The translations under genes were made by a program, and so were the position numbers. A stretch of DNA of 41,010 bases from Parvularia atlantis (Eukaryota; Opisthokonta; Rotosphaerida), in the NCBI GenBank assembly GCA_943704415.1, contig CALSCO010002453.1:1-41010 (forward strand), written 5' to 3'. Below, one piece after another: positions 31,502 through 41,010 of the stretch (the stretch's first letter is position 1; each line of letters opens with the position of its first letter). A model generated the notes under the pieces. The model saw only the letters and a program-made list of their open reading frames with translations, ran no database searches and had not been told where the DNA came from.

Positions 31502-32395
31502 ATGTGGACAGTGATCTCGGCTTCCCCGTGGCCGCAGCACCGACCCGGCGGCGCGCCCGACCAGCCCTGTGACGGTGCGGTGCGCGTGACTGCCATGACT
31601 CTGCGCGCCTTACCGGGCGCGCGCAGAGCTGCACGGCGCGTTTGAGCTGCGGCAGGCGGCCGATGCGCCGGCCGATGCGCGCCCGATTGTCACGTTCGAG
31701 GCCGGGCGCGGGCGCGGCGAGGGGCGCGCGCACCTGGCACTGATCTGCAACCGGCGCTACGTCGAGGTGTACGTCGAGCAGGGCTACGTGCTCACGGCCA
31801 AGGGGCGGCCGGGCGAGGGCGACGAGCACGCGATCGCGGCCGACCTGGCGTGGCCCGGTGCGGCAGCGAGCGCCGTCACGCTCAAGGTGCGTGCGGGGCG
31901 TGCCATGCGCGCCTCGCTCACGACGTGCAGTTTGCAGGCGGGCCTGCGAGCGTGCTCGCGACGGTCTTTGTGCTGCGGCTGCCGCCCGTGAGCGCGGCCG
32001 CACCGGCCGCTCCGATGGCCTCCGTGCGCGCGCTGCTGGGCGACGCGCCGCTGTCAGGCGGGGCGGCGCGGCTGATGAGCCAGGTCGAGCAGGCGCAGCA
32101 GGCGCAGACGGATGCGTCGGCCGCGGCCGCGCTGCAGCTGATGCCGGCGCTGATGGCGATGATGGGCCCGTCGGCCCTTCGCGCTGCACCGGCACTCGCG
32201 CAGGCACCCGCGCCCGCACCCGCGCCCGCATCCGCACCCGCGCCCGCATCCGCACCGACAGGGGACGACAACCTCGACCGGCGCATCGACGCGCACATGC
32301 AGCGCGCGGTCGCCGAGCTCAAGGCGCACATCGACCGCCGCATTGACGACCTGATCGCGCGCGTGGTGCTGCTTGCAGGCGTCATGCGGCCGTGA
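31502..32395 (+). CDS. PAAT-like (C10orf88-like) protein, tentative
   Basis: Three exons give about 260 residues. Exon 1 starts MWTVISASPWPQHRPGGAPD and joins ELHGAFELRQAADA after a 54-nt intron. The core (TFEAGRGRGEGRAHLALICN, RRYVEVYVEQGYVLTAKGRP, ASVLATVFVLRLPPV) is beta-rich. It is followed by a helix-rich part (GGAARLMSQVEQAQQAQTDA, LQLMPALMAMMGPSA), an Ala/Pro repeat, and an amphipathic C-terminal helix (DDNLDRRIDAHMQRAVAELK, HIDRRIDDLIARVVLL). The order and the x-VEVYVxxxYVxTxxG motif resemble animal PAAT (C10orf88), a protein with ATPase activity reported to interact with mitochondrial ABC transporters. I see no Walker motif here, so this link is tentative. The C-terminal helices suggest self-association. 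Confidence 0.7.
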
Positions 32396-32486
32396 GCTGT
32401 GTGTGTGCAAACAAAAGCAGCCGAAGACTGCACAGCTGCGCACAGGCCACATGTCTCTCTCGCCGCGGCGCGCCCTACCCCCGGCC

Positions 32487-35400
32487 TCAGTCGAGCTTGA
32501 TCGCGGCGCGCGTGCGCTTGTCAAACTCTTTCGCGAGCTTCTGCACGCTGAACCGGACGTTCTCGGTCACGGGCACGCCGGCCGCGTCGAGCTTGTCGCG
32601 CTTGCACAGGGCGCTCTGGAGCATCTGCACCGTCAGGCGAAACTGCTCCAACAGACGGTAGACGTCGTCGCCGTCAAACACGTCCTCGGGGCGGATGTGG
32701 TCCGCGTGCGGCAGGATGTCGGCCTGCTTGGCCCGGAAAAAGTCGATGAGGTACGGGTTGAGCGCGTCCTGTGCAGCGTCTATGTCAGTCGCGCCCGCTT
32801 TGTGCGAGGCGGGCAGCATCACGCACCTGCTCCGACGACGTGTCAAAGATCGGCATCAGCATCGGGTCGACGTGCAGGCCGCGCCGCTGCGTCGCGCACA
32901 GCTCCTGCACGCTGCCAAAGTCGTCGCCGCGCCCCGAGAGGGCCACAAACGCCGAGCGGATGCGCACGGGCAGGGCCGCGCGGGCAAATAGCTCCACCGT
33001 CGCCGCGCCGGGGCGGCTCAGCGCAGCGCCGCGGCTGAGCGGCAGCTCGTTGTCCGCGCCGAGCTCGGCCGCGTACGCCTCGACGTAGCAGCGCCAGTAG
33101 GCCGTCGCGCACTGCAGCAGGTGCGCGCTGTAGGCCTGCATGCGCGGGACCGCGTCCGCCACGGCCGGCGCGGCGAGCGGGCGGCCGTACGCGCCCGTGC
33201 GCGCGGGCGGGTTGCGGGCGTGGTACGAGTGCAGCGGGAAGGTCTGGGTGAAGCGGCTGAAGAGCACAACCAGATCGTCCAGCACCGCGTCCTCGTCGCG
33301 CGGCCAGCGCTGGCCCACGAGCGCGCGCGCGTGGCCCTGCGCCAACAGCTCAATCAGGGCAAAGTTGGCCGGCGCGTTGAAGTTGAGCTGCGCCGCCATC
33401 GTCGCGAGGTCGGTCGGGTTGCCGTCGGCGTCGAGCATGCGCGCCTCGCGCAGGAGGTCGAGCGTGAGGCGGAGGGCGAGCTGCAGCTGCGCGCCGAGCT
33501 CGGCGCCGGTCGCGCTGGCCTGGCCGGCGGGGCCCGGCGCGAACGGGCTGCAGTTGAGCAGGCGCCGGATGCCGCCGGCGAGGTGGCGGCGCTCGGTGGG
33601 GTCGGTCAGGCGCGTGAGCTTGGTCACGCTGCGCAGGGCGACCGTGGCTGACATGGGCACGTTTGAGCGCAGCGTCGGCAGCTCGGAGCGCAGGAGGCGG
33701 ATGACCTTGCCCGGGCTCACGCCCATGAACACGACGTTGCCGCGCAGGTCAAAGCCGCGGCGGCCCGCGCGGCCCGACATCTGGCGGAAGTTGAGCCCGT
33801 TGAGGTAGGGCGCGTCACCGGCCATGATCACGGTCTTGCACGGCATGTTGATGCCGAGCGAGAGCGTCGAGGTCGAGATGACGAAGGCCAAGTGGCCGTA
33901 GCGGAACATGCGCTGGACGCAGCGGCGGTACTTGTTGCCCAGGCCGGCGTGGTACACGGCGATGCCGTACTTAAGCATCTCGTGTAGAGGGTTGTCGCGG
34001 TTGTACCCGCGATAGGTCAGGTGCCGCTTGTCGCGCAGCATCTCGTCGGTCGGGAAGGGCTGGCCCTTCATGAGGAACGCGCTGGCGGTGTGCGCGCGCT
34101 GCTCGAGCTGCTCCTGACTGCGCAGCAGCGTCGTCTGTCGCTCAAGCAGGTCCTTCTCGACGTCGCCCAGCTTGTCGATCTCAGTCCCGTTGCGTACCTT
34201 CTCGAGCGTGCCCAGGCGCTCGAGCTTGTGCTTGGTCTCGGTCAGGTCGCGCGTGACCGACGCCATGCGCTCGCGAAACTCGGGCCGCTCGAGATAGACA
34301 GCCTTGCGCCGCTTGAGCTCCTGCAGGATGCCCTTGGCCAGGCGCTCGCAGCTGACGCTGTTCCAGTGGAATGCGATTGCCGGCAGCCAGTCCTTCTTGC
34401 GCAGAATCTCGATCAGCGGCAGCAGGTGCTCGTGCAGATAGTCGAACTCGGACTGCTCGCCCAGGTCGCGCTCGAGCTTGCGCACGACCTTGTTGCTATT
34501 GAGCCACGACGGCACGCTCAGCGGCAGCTGCCGCATCGACAGCTGGTGCGCCGGCTCGGCCAGCCCCTGCTCGATCGTCGCCTTGAGCTCGTGCTCGTAC
34601 GCGCGCACGTCGCGCATCGAAAGGTTCCACGTGTAGTCGGAGTTGATCCGCGGGAAGAATGTACGCGGGTCGAGCGGCGCGGCCAGATCGGGCACGACCC
34701 GCTTCAGGCCCTCGTACAGCTCCACGCACTGCTCCGGCAGCAGGCGCACGTCCTCCGGGATGAGCGAGCCACCCTTGGCCGGCGCGGGTGTCGCGACCGC
34801 CGGCGACGACTCGCCGTCGCCCGCCGCCATGCTTGTGCCCTCGCCTGCGTGCTGCGGCAGCGCCACAGTCGCCAGGGCGTTGATGTTGACCAGCGTCGCG
34901 TTCTCGCCCGTCGCGTCGTCGTCGCCCGCGCCCGTACCCGTGCTGACCGAGGCCGCGTCGCTCGCGCTGTCGCTCGCGCCGCCGTTGAAAAAGTAGTAGG
35001 CCAGGTCGTTAAAGCGCTCATGGTGCTCGATGCACACCAGGCGGCGGTCGCGCTGCGCCTCGAGCTGCTCCAGCCAGCCGCGGAAGTGTCCGGCGTTGCC
35101 CAGTGTCGCCGAGAGCGCGAGGAACGGGCACGGGATGATCATGAGCAGCTGCTCCCACAGCTCGCCGCCGGCCGAGCCGACGCAGTGCACCTCGTCAAAG
35201 ATGACGTACTTGATGCGCTTGACGAAGCTGTCGTACCTGACGATGCGCGCGCGAGTACGAGCGTCAGAACGGCTGTCTCCACGTGCGCGCAGCCCGCGCA
35301 CAGCGCCGCACGCACTTGGCGTCCATGAGCATGATCTCAAACATCTGCGGCAGCACCACCAGCACCTGGCAGTCGTCCTCGTCCTCGCGGAAGGTCGACA

Positions 35401-38400
35401 CAAACTGGCCGACGGTCTTGCGCGCGCCGCGTGTGCTCTTGTTGAAGCGCGCCTCGACCTCGGCCGAGACCTGGTTGGCCAGCGGCTTGGTTGGCGCGAC
35501 GTAGACCACGACACTGTCGTCGTCCATGCGCAGGATGGACTGATTCGGAGGGCGCCGGTCAGCGCTCCCGTGATTGGCTGTCCGTGCGGCGCACCTCCAT
35601 GGCGTAGTACGCGATGAATGTCTTGCCGGACGATGTCGGCGCGATCAGCAGCGCCGAGTACTCGGCGTCGACCACGTCCAGCAGCTTGCGCTGCCAGTCG
35701 TCCGGGCGGAAGGGCACGCGGCGGTCGGGCACGCGGCCGACGGCGCGCTGCAGGTGCTCGGGCACGTTGCGCAGCTGGAACAGGACACTGCGTGCACCGG
35801 CGCGCAGTCAGACCTGCATGCAGCTGGATGCCACCCCCGGCACACCTCGGCACGTCGTCCTCGCCCTTGGGCGCGACCGTCTCGAGTTTGTGCAGGTAGC
35901 GCACGGCGCGCGCGAGGTCGCGCAGCTTGATCGTCTTGGCGTGCTCCTCAAGTGCCTTGAGCTGGGTCTCGGTCAGGAGCGACGCGATTGTGTCCTTGCG
36001 CGACGTCTCCGTGACCTCTTCCAGGCTCCACTCCTCCTGCCGCACGAGGCGCAGCACCGCCTGGATGTACAGGTACGCTGCGAGCGCAGCGCGTCACATC
36101 ATGCGCGCAGCGCATCGCGGCCGACGCGCACCCTGGCGCACGGTCGCCTCGGGCGGCGCGAGCACGTCCCTCATCAGCAAGTTGACCATGCCCACGCGGA
36201 CCTCAATCGCGGCCTTGACAAAGCGGTCGCCCTCGTAGTTCTCGGCCGCGATGCGCAGCTGGCGCAAGCCCTCCTCCTTCTTGTCGGCTGAGCGTGCGCC
36301 CGCGGCCGATCAGCGCGCGCTCTCTGCATCGCGCGAGCGAGCGGGGCGCACCCTTCGAGTACTTCTTCAGCACGTCCTCCACCTTGGCCTTGGCCGCCGC
36401 GTGCGCCTCGTCGGCCTTGCGCTGGATGTTGCTCTGCTGGATTTGCTCCTTCTTGCCCATCGCGTTCTTGCCGCCGCCCGCCCCGGGCTTCTCGGGCTTC
36501 TTCGTGTCCTTGCCCTTGGCGTCCTTGCCCTTGCCGTCGGTCTTGGCGTCCTTGCCCTTGGCGTCGCCCTTGGCCGACTCCTTGCCCTTGGTCGCGTCCT
36601 TGCCCTTGGCGGACGAGGCGGCCGCGCCGGCGTCGCTCTCGTGGCCCTTGCCGTTGGCCTCCTTGGCTGCGTGCGCGTTGTGCAGCGTCAGCCCGCGCGC
36701 ACGAGGCAATGCGGCACACACCGGCCGCGGCCTGCTCCTTGTGGATGGCCCCGCGCGCGTCACGGCGGATCTTGTCGCGCTCCTGCGGGTCGTCCAGCAC
36801 GGTGATGTTTTTGGGCTCGCGGAAGGGCAGGCCGGCAAAAATCGACTCGCGCAGGAAGATGAAGCCGCGCGCGCCGCGTTGCTTCTCGCGCAGCTGCTTC
36901 TGGCGGCTCAGCACGATCGCGTTGGCCTCGGGCTCTGGTGAGTAGCCGTCGTCCTCCTTCGCAACAGAGCGCTTGAGCGACCAGTCCTGGCGGTCCTGGA
37001 AGAGCGCAGGCACGGCCACGTCGCTCGGCGCGGCCTCAAAGCGCGCCAGCCGCTGCAGCAGCTGCTCCGACAGGATCTCGGGCAGGTATGCGCCCGTGCG
37101 CGGCAAGAGGCGGTCGTTGAGCAGGTGCTGCGCGTGCAGCTGACCCGCGCGGCCGACGACCTCGCCCAGAAGCGCGCTGCTCAGCTGCGGGGAGCTCGCG
37201 GCCGTGCAGCACGGCGCGGCGGCGCCCTCACCGGTCCAGGCTGTGGCAAGCCAGCCGAGCGACGCCGGGAAGGCCGCGGCCACGGCCGCGCGCAGCCGCG
37301 CCAGCTCGCTCTTGGCCGTCGCAGGCAAGACGAGCGCGGCGTCCTCGCCGGGCGACGACACGGCCAGCAGCAGGCTCAGCGTAAGCAGGCGGCCGTCCCA
37401 CAGGTCGGCCATGTCGGCTTGCGTCGCGGCCGCGCGCCAGCCAGACGACGTGAGGTGTGCGGCGAGGTAGCGCTGGCCCGCGCGCAGCACGCGGTCGAGG
37501 AGACGCGCAGCCGGGTGCGCGGCGAGCGGCCCGTCCTGCGGCGGGAGGTGGAAGGCGCGGTGCGCCAGCGGCAGGTGCCGCGATAGCACGAGCGCGAGGA
37601 TCCAGGCGTCGCCGACGATCTGCCGGTCTGCCTGAGCAAGGCTGGCGTCGCTTTCGGTCACGAGAAGGCCCGCGACGAGCGCGCGCAGGCTGAGGTTCGC
37701 CTGGATGCTGCCGGCGAAGGGCTCGGGCAGGGCGAGGGCGGCGGGCACGGGCGCGGCCGCGGCGTGGGACGCCGGCGGGGCGCTGGCGAGGGCGGCTGCG
37801 TAGGCCGTCTGGACGACGTTGTCGATGACGCGCAGGTACTTGAGCTCGGGCACCTGGCAGAAGAAGCCGCGCATGCCCGCGCCGGCCGTGGCCATGCGCT
37901 CCATCATCACCAGGTCGATGTGGCGCAGGTGCAGGCTGTGCAGGAACAGGAGCGCAAGGGCGTTGTAGTGCGCGACGGCCTCGCCGTGGACGCCGCCGCC
38001 GACGCGGCCGCTGTCGAGCACGCGCTGCGGCCAGGCGTAGTCGGTCAGGACGAGCGCGGGCCGCTCGGTGCTGAGCAGCTTGCTCCAGTCGCGGTTGGCA
38101 TCGGCGGGCCAGAGCGGCGCCGTGTTGTGGATCACGTGCACGCCGGGGCGGCGCAGGCCCGCGGGCAGCGCGCCGGCGGCGAGCCAGGTCTGGGCGTGGC
38201 GGATGAGCAGCGCGCGGGCGGCGGCGAGGGCCGGGTGCAGCTCGAGCCAGAAGGGCTCGAACGCGTCAAAGAAGACAATGTTGACAATCGCGCCGCGGTG
38301 CATCAGCTGGTACAGCAGCGACTCGAACGCAAAGACGACGTGCAGGCTCTGGCCGCCTCGGGCCCAGTCCCTGCGCGTGTGCACGTCAGCGACAAGGAAG

Positions 38401-38893
38401 CGAAAGGCAGCGCGGGCGCGCACATGAGCGGGTCGGTCGCGAGGCGCGCGAGCACGGCCTCGGCGTCGAGCAGGTACGACTCGGACGTACCGATATCGGT
38501 GAGGAAGTCGACGTAGTACGCCGTGAGCGTGCGGCCGAGGTCCTCGAGCCGCGTCAGCTCGCGTGGGTCCACAGCGAGGTCGTCGCCCGCCTCGCCCGGG
38601 GCGCGCGCGCGCCCGGCGCCAGCCACGCCGAGGACCGCGTCGAGCAGGTCGTCCTCGTCGTCGCCCTCGTCGTCGTCGGCGCCGTCGTCGGCGTCGTCGC
38701 GCGCGCTGATGCTGCTCGCGGTCGTGCCCGTCACGTCGTCGTCGGCGACCACAGAGGCTGTCGCGCACACGCGCGGGCGCGCACACGTCAGAGCGCGCAC
38801 GACCCACGCGCACGACCCACGCGCACCCGGCGTGCCCACGCGGCGCGGTGTCGCGGTGCCCGACGTCGTCGCCGGCTCGTCCAGGTCGGCCAT
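32487..38893 (-). CDS. DDX60-like DExH-box helicase (Ski2-related)
   Basis: A very long protein, roughly 1,950 residues. The start [20 protein letters not shown] leads into an acidic linker. The N-terminal region matches DDX60: [20 protein letters not shown], then [20 protein letters not shown] and [19 protein letters not shown], a PIN-like fold. A long helical region and [20 protein letters not shown] follow, then a Lys/Gly/Asp-rich linker around 36450-36640 ([20 protein letters not shown]). The Ski2-like core has [14 protein letters not shown] (Q motif), [16 protein letters not shown] (I), [20 protein letters not shown] (Ia), [11 protein letters not shown] (II), LALSATLGN (III), [34 protein letters not shown] (V), [16 protein letters not shown] (VI) and a C-terminal winged-helix/ratchet-like part. 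All motifs are intact. In vertebrates DDX60 is an interferon-induced antiviral and ribosome-associated factor; its role in protists is unknown. About nine introns fall mainly in the 5' and middle parts, while 32880-35250 is one long exon. Confidence 0.92.
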
Positions 38894-39181
38894 GTGCGCG
38901 CGCAATGTGGCGTGGCTGCAGTGACGCGAAAGCCAACATGGCCATGGAGCGCCGCGTCGTTTCACAGCGCGGCGGCGGTGTGGGCGGGCGCGGGCGCACA
39001 GGGGGGGCCGCCGGACGGGCGGGACGGGGCGGCGCGCCAACGTGGGGGAGGAGGGCGTGGGCGGGTCTCGCGGGCCGTGCGGTGTGCGTGCCAACGGCGC
39101 CTGATCGGTTCCCATCGCCGCCGTTCTTCTGTTTGCCGCCGAACGACGCAACGCAACAAACACTGCGGCGGCCGCGCGCAG
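38894..39181. promoter_or_regulatory. divergent promoter region, DDX60-like / unidentified gene
   Basis: These 288 nt between divergent start codons are G-rich on the plus strand around 38960-39050 (GGGGGG runs), with a less GC-rich stretch at about 39110-39170 (TTCTTCTGTTTGCCG, ACGCAACAAACACTG) just before the downstream start. I found no coding exon in it. A 5' UTR intron ending near 39000 is possible. Confidence 0.5.
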
Positions 39182-41010
39182 ATGGCGACGGTGCGCATCG
39201 ACCCGTCGTTCTTGGTGCGGCCCAAAGAGCGCACGCTCGAGGGCGTTTGCGAGTACCTCGAGGCCGACGAGGACGCGCTGCGGCGCGAGGAGGCCAAGGC
39301 GCGGCCCGACCCGGCCGTGGTCGAGGAGCTGCGGCACCGTGTTCGCGTGCTCACTCTCAAAAAGGCCAAGTTCGAGCACCTGCGCGACGAGCGCAAGATG
39401 GCCACGGGCAACCACGCCACCCTGCCGCACCTCGGCAAGCTCAGCACGGGCTCGGCCAACAGCTCCGCGGCCTCGTTCACGGACCTGCCCCCGCCCTACT
39501 CGCCGTCGCAGCCGCACGCCTCGTCCACGGCCTCGACCGCGCCGGCCACGCCCCTGCCCGACGGCGTCGACACGCCGACGCTGCTCATGCTGCGCGCCCG
39601 CACCGCGCGCAAGGACTCGGCCGACACCGTTAACCTGACCGGGCTCGACGCCGACGTGCAGACGCTCGAGCTCCTGTCCGAGGCGATGGCGCTGATGGGC
39701 GACTCGGCCGGTGCGCCGCGATCGGCCACGCCCTCTCCCCTGATCGGCGCCGTGCCTGGGAGATCACCGCCCCGCTGACACGCCCGTGCGCGCGCGCAGA
39801 CGTCTCGCGCTTCATGGCGCACTTTGCCACAGCGGACGACGGCCAGGCCGCCGTAGGCAGCGGCGACACGACGCGCATCTTCGCCGTCACGCGCGAGCTG
39901 GAGAAGTCGTTCGGGTTCGGCGACGAGTATCTCGGTGCGCGGCGCGGCCGCCTCGCGCAGGGCGCCGCCTGCTGACAGCAGCCCCGCGCAGCCAAGCAGA
40001 TCGTCGTGACCGGGCAGAAGGCCAAGGACGCGCTCGAGCTGGCCGAGACGCTGCGCGCCGAGACCGGGCTCGAGTTTTCCGACACGCTCGCCGCGGGCCT
40101 CTTTGGCGTGCTCTCGGCCAAGGATTCAACGGGTGCGCCTGTCTGCGCCCGGTGGCAGGGCTGATGGGCGCGCGCGCGCAGACCTCAACTTTGACGCGAT
40201 GATGAAGCGCCTGGACGAGATCGCGCTGGCCGTGTCACACGACCTCGAGGTGCTGACGGCGGCGATGGCCGAGGGGCGCACCAAGATGCTCGACGCGCTC
40301 GTCAAGGCGATGGGCGACTGGGGCGAGCTGCTCGAGGTCACGGACCGGGTGCGTGCGGCCGTCACCGCGGCCACAGCCTGTGTTGAGCGTGCACCTGCAC
40401 GCGCATGTGCAGGTGCGCAAGCACATGGCCATCGACGACGGCTTTCTCGGCGCCGGCCTGCTGCTGCAGAACAAGAAGCGGCTGGGGAGGGTGCGCGTCC
40501 TGGCTGTGCGCTTGCGGCTGCGTGGGCTCACGTCGGCCACCGCCAGCATATTGGCAATCTGTTCTCGGCCGTGTCGTACGCCGCGTCGTCGTCGGTCGAG
40601 AGCGGCGCGTGGAACAAGGAGCAGGGCATGGCGATGTGCGTGCGCACGCGCCGTGTGCCCCAGTGCCATTTGCGCCGCCGACCGCTGCGCGCACGCCAGG
40701 ATCGACGAGGCCGTCAAGACCGTCTGGCGCGTCACGACCGACGTCGTGCAGAACACTGTCGAGCTGCTGAGCGAGATGCGCGGTGCGAAACGCACTCGCG
40801 CCGTGGCGGCCCGACGTTGAGCTCTCGCGTGCACGCAGAGTACACTCGTAAGAACGGCGCCAAGGTCAAGACAGGGACAACGGCGTCGCGCTCGGGCGCC
40901 GAGGTCAACGTGGCCAAGCTTGAAAAGTTTTTCGGCGCGGCAGTGGGCGCGGTCGTGGTGCGCGGACCGAGGTGTGCGCGTGCTCCTGGCCGCTGACGCG
41001 CGCCCGGGGG
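39182..41010 (+). CDS. unidentified multi-exon gene, helical protein (3'-partial)
   Basis: I do not recognise the family. The start MATVRIDPSFLVRPKERTLE leads into a short helical region (EELRHRVRVLTLKKAKFEHL), a Ser/Pro/Thr-rich linker (DLPPPYSPSQPHASSTASTA), then helices with DVQTLELLSEAMALMG. Later exons give DVSRFMAHFATADDG, AKQIVVTGQKAKDALELAET, DLNFDAMMKRLDEIALAVSH, MAEGRTKMLDALVKAMGDWG, VRKHMAIDDGFLGAGLLLQN, HIGNLFSAVSYAASSSVESG, MIDEAVKTVWRVTTDVVQNT, and a charged EYTRKNGAKVKTGTTASRSG exon. At least ten exons are in view, all with the GTGCG/CAG pattern, and the sequence ends inside an intron that opens at about 40956. The helix-rich layout with regular hydrophobic spacing resembles helical-bundle (BAR- or tether-like) proteins, but that is a guess. 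The PPPPYSP motif could bind WW or ESCRT partners. Confidence 0.78.

Noticed and set aside
35766-36057. Continuation of the long DDX60 frame into Arg/Pro/Ala-rich residues between the helicase exons
   Set aside because: This is out-of-frame intron and exon sequence. The correct exons ([20 protein letters not shown] and [10 protein letters not shown]) lie in another frame and match the helicase family.

Overview
The window is a gene-dense, very GC-rich piece of nuclear DNA from a unicellular eukaryote. The case for a eukaryote is that almost every gene is cut by many short spliceosomal introns, mostly about 45-75 nt. These have a near-uniform donor (GTGCG), a CTGAC/CTCAC-like branch site and a CAG acceptor. 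The gene content is also purely eukaryotic: PFKFB, STE20 kinase, phafin, CLASP, SEC22-like, MEMO1, GRAM-TBC RabGAP and DDX60. I cannot name the species. The composition and intron style would fit several GC-rich protist lineages, so I leave it open. I found no tRNA, rRNA, CRISPR array, transposon or virus-derived element.

Layout from left to right: the phosphatase end of a PFKFB enzyme (+, enters from outside); a small secreted Cys-rich protein (-); an EF-hand/STE20 kinase/SAM/SAM/PH protein (+); a class I methyltransferase (-); a tail-anchored coiled-coil protein (-); FAD synthase (+); a PH-FYVE phafin (-); a RING/B-box protein (-); an Irc3-like helicase (+); a CLASP-like TOG protein (-); a SEC22A/C-like longin protein with four membrane spans (-); MEMO1 (-); an Obg-type GTPase (+); a GRAM-GRAM-TBC RabGAP (-); a four-span Gly/Tyr-tailed membrane protein (-); a DNA-deoxyinosine glycosylase-like protein (-); a PAAT-like protein (+); a DDX60-like DExH helicase (-); and an unidentified multi-exon gene (+, leaves the window).

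Spacing is extreme. Convergent stop codons lie 21-91 nt apart. Two head-to-head pairs (MEMO1/Obg and glycosylase/PAAT-like) have start codons only 22-26 nt apart. MEMO1 and the SEC22-like gene sit in tandem 10 nt apart. Only one gap exceeds 300 nt (9734-10192).

The genes do not form one pathway. There is a loose excess of endomembrane and phosphoinositide functions: phafin, GRAM-TBC RabGAP, SEC22A/C-like, tail-anchored coiled coil, a four-span membrane protein and a PH-ended kinase. The most unusual single item is the five-module kinase. Gene models were built by hand from splice signals and family alignment recalled from memory. Start and stop positions are usually firm, but individual splice sites may be off in a few exons.
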